NCBI RefSeq assembly: GCF_004025535.1
Contig: NZ_QJRG01000047.1
Coordinates: forward strand, 372,001 to 436,000
Length of the DNA: 64,000 nt
Reading direction: 5' to 3'
Source of the DNA: Pseudomonas alkylphenolica
Lineage (GTDB): Bacteria > Pseudomonadota > Gammaproteobacteria > Pseudomonadales > Pseudomonadaceae
Part shown: positions 7,492 through 15,176 of the stretch, in pieces
Layout of the letters: every line of letters begins with the position of its first letter
How positions within the stretch are numbered: the first letter of the stretch is position 1
The notes under the pieces: model-generated
What the model was told of the DNA's origin: nothing
Databases searched by the model: none
Seen by the model: only the letters and a program-made list of their open reading frames with translations
Program-made: the position numbers and the translations under genes

Positions 7492-8835
7492 TCAAAGACT
7501 CTGCAGGGTGTCGAGCAGCACCTTGACCTTGGTGATCGACTCTTCGTACTCCGCGCGCCACTCCGAGTCTGCCACCACGGCGCCTCCGCCCCAGCAGCAC
7601 ACCTGGCCATCCTTGACCAGCAAACTGCGGATCGCGATGGAGCTGTCCATCTCGCCGCGCACGTCCACATACAGCAAAGAGCCGCAATACAGCGCCCGCC
7701 GGCTGGGTTCCAGTTCGTCGATGATCTGCATCGCGCGAATCTTCGGCGCGCCGGTGATCGAACCGCCGGGGAAACTGCCTGCGATCAGGTCCAGGGCGTC
7801 ATTGCCCTCGGCCAGTTGACCGGTGACACTGCTCACGAGGTGATGCACGTTCGGGTAGCTTTCCAGGCTGAACAGCTCCGGTACCTTGACCGAACCCGTC
7901 TTGCAGGTTCGCCCCAGGTCGTTGCGCAGCAAATCGACGATCATCAGATTTTCCGAGCGATCTTTGCTGCTTTCCAGCAGTTCTGCAGCGTTGCGTGCAT
8001 CTTGGGCTGCATCGGCGCTGCGCGGGCGGGTACCTTTGATCGGTCGGGTTTCGACCTGGCCGCCACTGGCCCGGATGAATCGCTCCGGCGAGAAGCTCAG
8101 CAGTGCGCTGCCATCGTCGAGTACCTGGAAGCCCGAGAAGGGTGTTGGGCACACCTGGCGAATGGCTTGGTAAGCCTGCCAGGGGTCACCCTGGCACGGC
8201 GCGCGAAACCGTTGCGTGAGGTTGATCTGGTAACAGTCGCCGGCGTGGATGTACGCCTGCACCCGGTCAAAGGCCTGGTGGTAGTCGTCGGCGCTGATGT
8301 CGCCGCGCATCGGTGCCAGCAGGGAAAACTGCGCAGTGCAGGCGGGCGCGGGTGCCTCGAACAGGTTGATCAGGCGTTGGCGCTCGGCATCGGCAAGGCT
8401 TGGGTGAAACAGCAACTGGCTGCGTTCAAGCTGATGGTCGCTGATCAATGCCCAGGCATACAGGCCCAGGCTGGCGTCGGCCATCCCCAGATCGTTGGCA
8501 GCCAGGCTGGGTAGCGGCTCCAGGCGGCGGCCGAAATCGTAGCTGAGGTAACCGATCAGCCCGCCGGCAAAGGGCAGTTCGACGCCCTTGGGCAGCTCTG
8601 CCCGGCCCAGTTCGTCAAGGCTCGCACGCAGACGTTGCAGATAGGTTTCACCGAGTTCAGCGGCCTGGGGCGTCAAGGTCTGCAGTGGCCATGCGCTGAG
8701 CAGGTCAAAGCGGCCGCGCTCGGCGGTCGGGCGCGCGCTGTCGAGCATGACGGCGCCAGGTGCCAGGCGGATACGGGCGAAATAGGCCGCAGGGTCGGCC
8801 AGGTAGGGCAGGGGGTGAAGCGTACAGGTCGGCAT
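7492..8835 (-). CDS. pabB: Aminodeoxychorismate synthase component I
   Basis: With the glutamine amidotransferase PabA it converts chorismate to 4-amino-4-deoxychorismate for folate synthesis. The 447-residue protein has the N-terminal anthranilate-synthase-like region and a C-terminal chorismate-binding domain. The latter includes CYQINLTQRF, FSPERFI, ETRPIKGTRPR (the Lys of PIKGT is the active-site Lys of PabB), ENLMIVDLLRNDLGR, FPGGSITGAPKIRAM and the terminal IAIRSL. The PIKGT signature separates PabB from TrpE. ATG 8835 (MPTCTLHPL) gives the normal length; the frame is open 77 codons further upstream without a plausible start. Confidence 0.95.
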   Translation of the reverse strand: MPTCTLHPLPYLADPAAYFARIRLAPGAVMLDSARPTAERGRFDLLSAWPLQTLTPQAAELGETYLQRLRASLDELGRAELPKGVELPFAGGLIGYLSYDFGRRLEPLPSLAANDLGMADASLGLYAWALISDHQLERSQLLFHPSLADAERQRLINLFEAPAPACTAQFSLLAPMRGDISADDYHQAFDRVQAYIHAGDCYQINLTQRFRAPCQGDPWQAYQAIRQVCPTPFSGFQVLDDGSALLSFSPERFIRASGGQVETRPIKGTRPRSADAAQDARNAAELLESSKDRSENLMIVDLLRNDLGRTCKTGSVKVPELFSLESYPNVHHLVSSVTGQLAEGNDALDLIAGSFPGGSITGAPKIRAMQIIDELEPSRRALYCGSLLYVDVRGEMDSSIAIRSLLVKDGQVCCWGGGAVVADSEWRAEYEESITKVKVLLDTLQSL

Positions 8836-8917
8836 GCAAGTAACAGCTATGAATGCGGGGAGGCGATTGTAGTCCTGTGTAGGAAATGCGCCTAGCGTTG
8901 GCTGCGACCTTGAGTAT

Positions 8918-8956
8918 GCCCGGCTGCGCCAATCGGGGTGGATGGCGCAGTCGGGC
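8918..8956 (-). terminator. Hairpin following the retropepsin/7TM/ATP-grasp operon
   Basis: GCCCGGCTGCGCCA (8918-8931) pairs with TGGCGCAGTCGGGC (8943-8956) at 13 of 14 positions. It begins seven bases after the ATP-grasp stop codon. No T tract follows on the minus strand, so it may be a 3'-end stabilising hairpin rather than a classical terminator. Confidence 0.55.
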
Positions 8957-8962
8957 GGGTGC

Positions 8963-9943
8963 TCACTCGGATGGCACGTGGCCGAACAGCTCCTGAGCGA
9001 AGCGCACACGTTCTTCCGGGGTTTCCTGGATGCCGTCTTTGGCGAGCTTTTCCAGGTGCGCCTCAACGGCGTGGGTGCGCAGGGTCAGGCCGCAGTCGTT
9101 GGCGATCTGGATGTTCAGGCCAGGGCGGGCGTTGAGTTCGAGGATCAACGGTCCCTTGTCCTGGTCCAGCACCATGTCGACACCGATATAGCCCAGCCCG
9201 CACAACTCATAGCAGCCGGCGGCGAGCTTCATGAAGCCGTCCCAGTTCGGCAATTGCACACCGTCCACCGCGTTGGTGGTGTCCGGGTGCTTGCTGATGA
9301 TGTTGTTCAGCCAGGTGCCGCGCAGGGTCACGCCTGTCGCCAGGTCGACACCGACGCCGATGGCGCCCTGGTGCAGGTTGGCCTTGCCGCCCGACTGGCG
9401 GGTCGGCAGGCGTAGCATGGCCATCACCGGGTAGCCCATCAGCACGATGATGCGGATGTCCGGCACACCTTCATAGCTGATGCTTTTGAAGATCTGGTCG
9501 GGGGTGACCCGGTACTCGATCAGGGCGCGGTCGCGGTGACCGCCCAGTGAGTACAGGCCGGTGAGGATGCTGGAGATCTGGTGCTCGATTTCCTCGTGGC
9601 TGATGATCTTTCCCGAGACCGTGCGATAACGGTCTTCGAAACGATCGGCCACCACCAGGATGCCGTCACCGCCAGCACCCTGTGCCGGTTTGATGACGAA
9701 GTCGTTGCGCTCACCAATGATCTCGCCGAGTTTTTCGATTTCCTTCTCGGTGGAGATGATCCCGTACATCTCCGGCACATGGATGCCGGCCTGGATCGCG
9801 CGCTCCTTGGTGATGATCTTGTCATCGACGATCGGGTACAGGTGGCGCTTGTTGTACTTGAGGACATAGTCCGCATTGCGCCGGTTGATACCCATGATGC
9901 CCCGGGCCTCCAGGGCTTTCCAGGTTTTCCAGAGACCGAACAT
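8963..9943 (-). CDS. RimK-like ATP-grasp ligase (alpha-L-glutamate ligase-related)
   Basis: A 326-residue cytosolic ATP-grasp protein, last gene of a three-gene unit. Family features: the phosphate-binding glycine loop KPAQGAGGDGILVV (about residues 85-98), the nucleotide-binding RALIEYRVTP region, and the Mg/ATP acid-Asn motif LILELNARPGLNIQ near residue 280. The start ATG (9943-9941) overlaps the last base of the upstream stop, TGATG, indicating translational coupling. Related trios have been predicted to make or modify an amide-linked peptide. In P. aeruginosa, retropepsin-like genes of this kind were linked to osmotic-stress tolerance (Rlo). The substrate is unknown. Confidence 0.85.
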   Translation of the reverse strand: MFGLWKTWKALEARGIMGINRRNADYVLKYNKRHLYPIVDDKIITKERAIQAGIHVPEMYGIISTEKEIEKLGEIIGERNDFVIKPAQGAGGDGILVVADRFEDRYRTVSGKIISHEEIEHQISSILTGLYSLGGHRDRALIEYRVTPDQIFKSISYEGVPDIRIIVLMGYPVMAMLRLPTRQSGGKANLHQGAIGVGVDLATGVTLRGTWLNNIISKHPDTTNAVDGVQLPNWDGFMKLAAGCYELCGLGYIGVDMVLDQDKGPLILELNARPGLNIQIANDCGLTLRTHAVEAHLEKLAKDGIQETPEERVRFAQELFGHVPSE

Positions 9944-11475
9944 CAGGCGTCAGCCTTCACGAAAGCTTTGAAACGTACCAGCTCCGTCAGGCGGTAGCCG
10001 CGGTAGCGACCCATTGCCAGCATGAAGCCCACCAGAATCAGCAGTACTGCCGGGAAGGTGAAGACAAAGTACACCAGCTCCGGCACGCTCATCAGCAGGT
10101 GCGCAAGGGAGGCGGCGAACAGGGTGCCGATAGCGACTTTCATCGCATGGCCACCGCCACGCTCTTCCCAGGTGATCGACAGGCGTTCGATGGTCATGGT
10201 CAGAATCACCATCGGGAACAGCGCCACCGACAGGCCGCGTTCCAGGCCCAGCTTGTGGCTGAACAGGCTGATGGCGGCAATCAGTACCACGACGAAGGTC
10301 AGTACCACCGACAGGCGCGGCAACATCTGCAGCTTCAGGTGTTCAAGGTAGGAGCGCAGCGACAGGCCCAGGGCCGTGATGACCGTGAACAGCACGATGC
10401 CGAAGCCCAGCTGGGTTTCACGGAAGGCCAGGGCGATCAGCACCGGAGTGAAGGTACCCAGGGTCTGCAGGCCGATCAGGTTACGCAGCACCAGGATCAC
10501 CAGTACGCCGATCGGGATCATCACCATGATCATGAAGGTTTGCTGGGTCTGCAGCGGCAGGCCGTAGAGCGAATACTCGAGGAAGTCGGCGTCGGTGTTC
10601 TCGTCCGTCAGCTTGGCCAGGCGGATGGCGTTCATTTCGCTGTTGTTCAGGCTGAAGCTGACGTTGGCTTTCTTGCCGCCATCGACGGTGATCAGGTTGT
10701 CATCGCCGGTCCACCACAGCAGGCGGTCGGCAGGCAGCCCTTGTTCGCCGGTGTCCGGGTTGAAGTACAACCAGTCGGTACCGTTGAAGCTGCGCAGCCA
10801 CAGCTCAGGGGTTTGTGGCTGGTCGGCAATCAGGCGGATGGTGTGGACTTTTTCCACCGGGACATGGGCGATGGACAACAGCAGGTCAATGATCTTGGCC
10901 TTGTTCAGCGACGAGGTATCACCAGCCAGCAGCAGCTTGACGTTGTCGTCGTTGAGGTTGTTGACGCGCTTGATGGTCTCGCTGACAAAGGTCTCGACGT
11001 CGGCCGAGTGCTGGCGAATCGGGGCCATCAACGCTTCGGCGGCGATTTTTTCCGGGCCTTCCACGGCCAGGCTGTCGCGGAAGGTCGGGCCCTTGATCTT
11101 GGCTTTTTCAGTGCTGTAGCGCTTGGTCAGCACCAGGCGGTAGTAAAGCGTCTGGTTGCCGCTGGCGCGGCGGGCCGACCAGGTCACCTTGCGGTTGCCA
11201 TCGACGCGGTTGACGCTGACCCCGTAGTTGTTGGAGATGAAGCTCTCGTTGAGGCTGACGTAGTCACGGCTCAGCGGTGGCACGAACATCTGGACCTTGA
11301 TCGGGTCCTTGGGGTTGGCGACGAACTCGACCTTGGCGTCAATGTTCCACAGGTCATCGGTCTCGTCTTCGGTCACCGGGATGCCGAGAAAGAAGATCTG
11401 ATAGGCCGTGACGATGATGCCCAGTAGCACCAGTACGGTGATCAGGACTTTCAGGTGAAGGGTAAGAGAGCGCAT
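9943..11475 (-). CDS. Inactive transglutaminase fused to seven transmembrane helices
   Basis: A 510-residue inner-membrane protein. Residues about 8-30 form a first membrane anchor, followed by a roughly 280-residue periplasmic region of the inactive transglutaminase type (blocks VPPLSRDYVSLNESF, YYRLVLTKRY, WLRSFNGTDWLYFNPDTGE). The C-terminal third has about seven hydrophobic segments, including FMIMVMIPIGVLVILVL, LGFGIVLFTVITALGL and VVLTFVVVLIAAISLF. It corresponds to the 7TM_transglut family. It overlaps the ATP-grasp gene by one base and starts five bases after the protease gene. It probably connects the periplasmic protease-like partner with the cytosolic ligase; that topology-based role is inference. 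Confidence 0.88.
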   Translation of the reverse strand: MRSLTLHLKVLITVLVLLGIIVTAYQIFFLGIPVTEDETDDLWNIDAKVEFVANPKDPIKVQMFVPPLSRDYVSLNESFISNNYGVSVNRVDGNRKVTWSARRASGNQTLYYRLVLTKRYSTEKAKIKGPTFRDSLAVEGPEKIAAEALMAPIRQHSADVETFVSETIKRVNNLNDDNVKLLLAGDTSSLNKAKIIDLLLSIAHVPVEKVHTIRLIADQPQTPELWLRSFNGTDWLYFNPDTGEQGLPADRLLWWTGDDNLITVDGGKKANVSFSLNNSEMNAIRLAKLTDENTDADFLEYSLYGLPLQTQQTFMIMVMIPIGVLVILVLRNLIGLQTLGTFTPVLIALAFRETQLGFGIVLFTVITALGLSLRSYLEHLKLQMLPRLSVVLTFVVVLIAAISLFSHKLGLERGLSVALFPMVILTMTIERLSITWEERGGGHAMKVAIGTLFAASLAHLLMSVPELVYFVFTFPAVLLILVGFMLAMGRYRGYRLTELVRFKAFVKADA

Positions 11476-11480
11476 CGGGA

Positions 11481-12017
11481 TTACTCTGCGGTGTGAGCGT
11501 CAGGGGCGCAGGCAGGTTTGCCGGCCGCGTATTTAAGGCTTGGGTCGACCAGGGCGTCGAAGTGCTTGAGCGCCTCGGAGCCGATCAGCAGCGGGTACTG
11601 GAATGCGCTGCGGTCTGTCAGGTTCACTTCGATCACGCGTTGGGCCGTCCCCATGCAGATGTTCAATTCGATCACCGGGCGGGCGGTGTAGGCCTTGCCT
11701 TCGTCCGGGTTGTAATCGCCGGCGCGCCGCTTGATCTTGCTGACGCGGGCCAAGGGGCGTTCTATCGGATGCGCGTGGGCGGCGTCAATTGCCAGGTAGA
11801 AGCGTACCCATGATTCGCCGTTGCGCTTGAAGCGCTTGATATCGCGGGCGCTGAGCGAGGCGGTCTTGGCGCCGGTGTCGAGCTTGGCGGCAACCTCCAG
11901 GTCGATATCGGCAAGGCGGGCGTATTCATTAAGGCCGTACACGGTCTTTTCCGCGGCCTGACCCAGGGCAGGCAACAAAAACAGGCTGAGCAACAGTGGA
12001 AGGGGTGTAAGTCTCAT
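11481..12017 (-). CDS. Periplasmic retropepsin-like (putative ATP-dependent zinc protease family) protein
   Basis: A 178-residue protein with a signal peptide (MRLTPLPLLLSLFLLPALGQAA; cleavage expected near residue 21-22). The mature part holds an aspartic-protease-type core: KLDTGAKTASL with Asp47-Thr48-Gly49, the D-T-G triad of pepsin/retropepsin half-domains, and later PLLIGSEALKHF. The family is annotated as RimK-related zinc protease, although the motif is that of a retropepsin. ATG 12017 was chosen because it begins the signal peptide. It heads a leftward operon with the 7TM and ATP-grasp genes. Proteolytic activity is not demonstrable from sequence. Confidence 0.88.
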   Translation of the reverse strand: MRLTPLPLLLSLFLLPALGQAAEKTVYGLNEYARLADIDLEVAAKLDTGAKTASLSARDIKRFKRNGESWVRFYLAIDAAHAHPIERPLARVSKIKRRAGDYNPDEGKAYTARPVIELNICMGTAQRVIEVNLTDRSAFQYPLLIGSEALKHFDALVDPSLKYAAGKPACAPDAHTAE

Positions 12018-12311
12018 AAATCCTGGCGCGGTGCTGTGCGATGTTCGGGTAAAGGCCACTGGCAACTACTGCGCAAGCTTCCTCGATTTGCTGTCATCAC
12101 CACAAAAGGATGACAAACACACTATTCGTGCCCTGTGTGAGGGCGCGGCATTCTATCACGCTGGTGTGATGGCGCCAGCGGCTGCACTCAGACAACACCC
12201 GCACTGATGAAGTTCGTTCTTAGACGATTGTCGACAATATTTATTTTGTCTTTGACTCTGCTTGCCAATTTGGCTAGTTTTGGCCTCATTGATTTGTGAG
12301 GTGTCGACAAT
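12018..12311. promoter_or_regulatory. Divergent intergenic region with two TGTCGACA palindromes (methylcitrate regulator operators)
   Basis: ATTGTCGACAAT at 12227-12238 is a perfect 12-bp palindrome. Its 8-bp core TGTCGACA recurs at 12302-12309, immediately before the regulator's ATG. A possible promoter lies between them: TTGACT 12252-12257, 17-bp spacer, TAGTTT 12275-12280. FCD-class GntR proteins commonly bind TnGTnnnACnA-type palindromes, so self-regulation by the adjacent gene is likely. A separate 7-bp hairpin, TGTCATC 12092-12098 / GATGACA 12109-12115, lies nearer the divergent retropepsin operon. Confidence 0.7.
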
Positions 12312-13022
12312 ATGTTGGACGCAGCCTTGGTTCCCGGTGCCATCGCGGAGGATTCCGAAACGCTTTCGGAAAACGTCTTCCGCCGCATCCAGGCCGCTAT
12401 CGTCAAGGGCGAAATCGCTCCTGGCAGCAAAATCTCCGAGCCGGAGCTGGCACGCACCTACGGTATCAGCCGCGGGCCGCTGCGCGAGGCCATCCATCGC
12501 CTTGAGGGCCAGCGCCTGTTGGTGCGCGTGCCCCACGTCGGTGCGCGGGTGGTGTCGCTTAGCCATGCCGAACTGATCGAGCTGTATGAGATTCGCGAGT
12601 CGCTGGAAGGCATGGCCTGTCGCCTGGCTGCCGAGCGTATGAGCGTAGCCGAAATCGACGAGCTGCGCCGGGTGCTCGATACCCATGAGCGCGACGCTAC
12701 GTTCCAGGCCGGCCTGGGTTACTACCAGCAGGAAGGTGACTACGACTTCCACTACCGGATCATTCAGGGCAGTGGCAACCGCACCCTGGTGCAGATGCTG
12801 TGTGGCGAGTTGTATCAACTGGTGCGCATGTACCGCATCCAGTTCTCCGCCACGCCCAACCGTCCACACCAGGCGTTTGCCGAACACCACCGAATTCTCG
12901 ATGCCATCGCCGACCGTGACGGTGAACTGGCCGAGCTCTTGATGCGCCGTCACATCGGCGCCTCCAAACGCAACATTGAGCGTCACTATCAGGACGCGTC
13001 TAGCCCACGAGGTGATTCATGA
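12312..13022 (+). CDS. GntR/FCD regulator of the 2-methylcitrate cycle
   Basis: A 236-residue regulator with an N-terminal winged helix-turn-helix (SEPELARTYGISRGPLREAI at about residues 42-61, the GntR recognition helix) and a C-terminal all-helical FCD ligand domain (ELYEIRESLEGMACRLAAER, EGDYDFHYRII, EHHRILDAI). The Asp and His residues of FCD metal/ligand binding are visible. It is the first gene of the prp operon; its stop overlaps the prpB start (ATGA at 13019-13022). In P. aeruginosa the equivalent FCD regulator PmiR responds to 2-methylisocitrate; orthology here is inferred from position and family. Palindromic operators flank its promoter, so it is probably autoregulated. Confidence 0.9.
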   Translation: MLDAALVPGAIAEDSETLSENVFRRIQAAIVKGEIAPGSKISEPELARTYGISRGPLREAIHRLEGQRLLVRVPHVGARVVSLSHAELIELYEIRESLEGMACRLAAERMSVAEIDELRRVLDTHERDATFQAGLGYYQQEGDYDFHYRIIQGSGNRTLVQMLCGELYQLVRMYRIQFSATPNRPHQAFAEHHRILDAIADRDGELAELLMRRHIGASKRNIERHYQDASSPRGDS

Positions 13023-13906
13023 GTCAGAAAAGTCCCGGCCAGCGTTTTCGTGATGCCGTCGCCGCCGAGCACCCGCTGCAGGTTGTCGGTGCGATCAATG
13101 CCAACCATGCACTGTTGGCCAAGCGTGCCGGCTTCAAGGCGATCTACCTGTCCGGTGGCGGTGTAGCAGCCGGCTCGCTGGGCCTGCCTGACCTGGGTAT
13201 TACCGGCCTTGATGACGTACTCACCGATGTACGCCGTATCACCGACGTGTGCGACCTGCCATTGCTGGTGGACGTGGACACCGGTTTCGGCTCCTCGGCT
13301 TTCAACGTCGCCCGTACCATCAAGTCGATGATCAAGTTCGGCGCTGCCGCCATTCATATCGAAGACCAGGTCGGCGCCAAGCGTTGCGGCCACCGCCCGA
13401 ACAAGGAAATCGTCTCCCAGCAGGAGATGGTCGACCGCATCAAGGCCGCAGTAGATGCCCGTACCGATGACAGCTTCGTGATCATGGCGCGTACCGATGC
13501 CCTGGCCGTAGAAGGCCTGAACGCTGCCCTGGACCGCGCTGCCGCCTGCATCGAAGCCGGTGCCGACATGATCTTCCCGGAAGCGATCACTGAACTGGCG
13601 ATGTACAAGACCTTCGCAGACCGGGTGAAAGCCCCGATCCTGGCCAACATCACCGAGTTCGGCGCCACCCCGCTGTACACCACCGAAGAGCTGGCCTCGG
13701 TCGATGTGTCGCTGGCGCTGTACCCGCTGTCGGCCTTCCGCGCCATGAACAAGGCAGCCGACAACGTCTACAACGCGCTGCGCCGCGACGGTACCCAGAA
13801 GAATGTCATCGACACCATGCAGACCCGCATGGAGCTGTATGACGCCATCAACTACCACGCGTTCGAGCAAAGCCTCGATGCGCTGTTTGCCCAGAAAAAG
13901 GGCTGA
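13019..13906 (+). CDS. prpB: 2-methylisocitrate lyase
   Basis: Cleaves 2-methylisocitrate to pyruvate and succinate, the last step of the 2-methylcitrate cycle for propionate. The 295-residue protein belongs to the isocitrate-lyase/PEP-mutase family. It has the catalytic KRCGH motif at residues 121-125 (Cys 123), the Mg-binding LLVDVDTGFG (Asp 85, Asp 87) and LSGGGVAAGSLGLPD near residue 45. Length matches E. coli PrpB (296). The ATG overlaps the regulator's stop by four bases, so regulator and enzyme share a transcript and are translationally coupled. Confidence 0.97.
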   Translation: MSQKSPGQRFRDAVAAEHPLQVVGAINANHALLAKRAGFKAIYLSGGGVAAGSLGLPDLGITGLDDVLTDVRRITDVCDLPLLVDVDTGFGSSAFNVARTIKSMIKFGAAAIHIEDQVGAKRCGHRPNKEIVSQQEMVDRIKAAVDARTDDSFVIMARTDALAVEGLNAALDRAAACIEAGADMIFPEAITELAMYKTFADRVKAPILANITEFGATPLYTTEELASVDVSLALYPLSAFRAMNKAADNVYNALRRDGTQKNVIDTMQTRMELYDAINYHAFEQSLDALFAQKKG

Positions 13907-13969
13907 AGCGCGGTTTGAACCCGTGATGCATTGCCGTTTCCCATAACAAATTCAAGAGTGGAGAAAAAC

Positions 13970-15097
13970 ATGGCCGAAGCAAAAGTACTCAGTGGTGCCG
14001 GCCTGCGTGGTCAAGTGGCCGGGCAAACCGCACTGTCGACAGTCGGACAAGCCGGTGCCGGCCTGACCTACCGTGGTTACGACGTCCGCGACCTGGCCGC
14101 GGGTGCCGAGTTCGAAGAAGTGGCCTACCTGCTGCTGTACGGCGACTTGCCGAGCGCGGCCCAGCTGGCCGAGTACAAGGGCAAGCTGAAGACCCTGCGT
14201 GACCTGCCTCAGGCGTTGAAGGAAGTGCTCGAGCGCATTCCGGCAGACGCCCACCCGATGGACGTGATGCGTACCGGTTGCTCCGTATTGGGCACCCTGG
14301 AGCCCGAGCTGACGTTCGAGCAGCAACGCGACAAGACCGACCGCCTGCTGGCACTGTTCCCGGCGGTGATGTGCTACTGGTACCGCTTCACTCACCATGG
14401 TGTGCGCATCGAGTGCACCAGCGATGAAGACACCATTGGCGGTCACTTCCTGCACCTGCTGCATGGCAAGAAGCCGAGCGAGCTGCACGTCAAAGTGATG
14501 AACGTCTCGCTGATCCTCTACGCAGAGCACGAATTCAACGCCTCGACCTTCACCGCCCGCGTGTGCGCCTCGACGCTGTCGGACCTGTACTCGTGCATCA
14601 CCGCGGCCATCGGCTCGCTGCGCGGCCCGCTGCATGGCGGCGCCAACGAGGCGGCGATGGAGCTGATCGAGCGCTTCCAGAGCCCGCAGGACGCGGTGAC
14701 CGAGCTGCTGCAGATGCTTGAGCGCAAAGACAAGATCATGGGCTTTGGCCATGCGATCTACAAAGAGTCCGACCCGCGTAACGAAGTGATCAAGGGCTGG
14801 TCGAAGCAGCTTGCTGACGAAGTAGGCGATACCGTGCTGTATCCGGTGTCCGAAGCCATCGACAAGACCATGTGGGAGCAGAAGAAGCTGTTCCCGAACG
14901 CCGACTTCTACCATGCCTCGGCGTACCACTTCATGGGCATTCCGACCAAGCTGTTCACGCCGATCTTTGTCTGCTCGCGCCTGACCGGCTGGGCCGCTCA
15001 CGTGTTCGAGCAGCGCGCCAACAACCGCATCATCCGTCCAAGCGCCGAATACACCGGCGTTGAGCAGCGCAAGTTCGTGCCAATCGAGCAACGCTGA
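13970..15097 (+). CDS. prpC: 2-methylcitrate synthase
   Basis: Condenses propionyl-CoA with oxaloacetate to 2-methylcitrate. The 375-residue citrate-synthase-fold protein shows the three catalytic blocks: His in GPLHGGANEAAME, His in GFGHAIYKESDPR and Asp in NADFYHASAYHFMGI. Its short length and the N-terminus AGLRGQVAGQTALSTVG identify PrpC rather than GltA, which is about 430 residues. ATG 13970 is preceded by AGAGTGGAGA. It is the second enzyme gene of the prp operon, 63 bp after prpB. A strong hairpin follows it before acnD. Confidence 0.97.
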   Translation: MAEAKVLSGAGLRGQVAGQTALSTVGQAGAGLTYRGYDVRDLAAGAEFEEVAYLLLYGDLPSAAQLAEYKGKLKTLRDLPQALKEVLERIPADAHPMDVMRTGCSVLGTLEPELTFEQQRDKTDRLLALFPAVMCYWYRFTHHGVRIECTSDEDTIGGHFLHLLHGKKPSELHVKVMNVSLILYAEHEFNASTFTARVCASTLSDLYSCITAAIGSLRGPLHGGANEAAMELIERFQSPQDAVTELLQMLERKDKIMGFGHAIYKESDPRNEVIKGWSKQLADEVGDTVLYPVSEAIDKTMWEQKKLFPNADFYHASAYHFMGIPTKLFTPIFVCSRLTGWAAHVFEQRANNRIIRPSAEYTGVEQRKFVPIEQR

Positions 15098-15111
15098 GAC
15101 CGGCTTTGGGT

Positions 15112-15137
15112 GGCCAGCACTGGCCTCAGTGCTGGCC
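15112..15137 (+). repeat. Intercistronic hairpin between prpC and acnD
   Basis: GGCCAGCACTG (15112-15122), loop GCCT, CAGTGCTGGCC (15127-15137): a perfect 11-bp stem with a four-base loop and no following T tract. It lies 15 bases after prpC and 40 before acnD. The structure fits mRNA processing or 3'-end protection inside the operon rather than termination. Confidence 0.75.
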
Positions 15138-15176
15138 CCCACGCCACCGAACTTACCGTGATTGAGTCCCTGTGCC

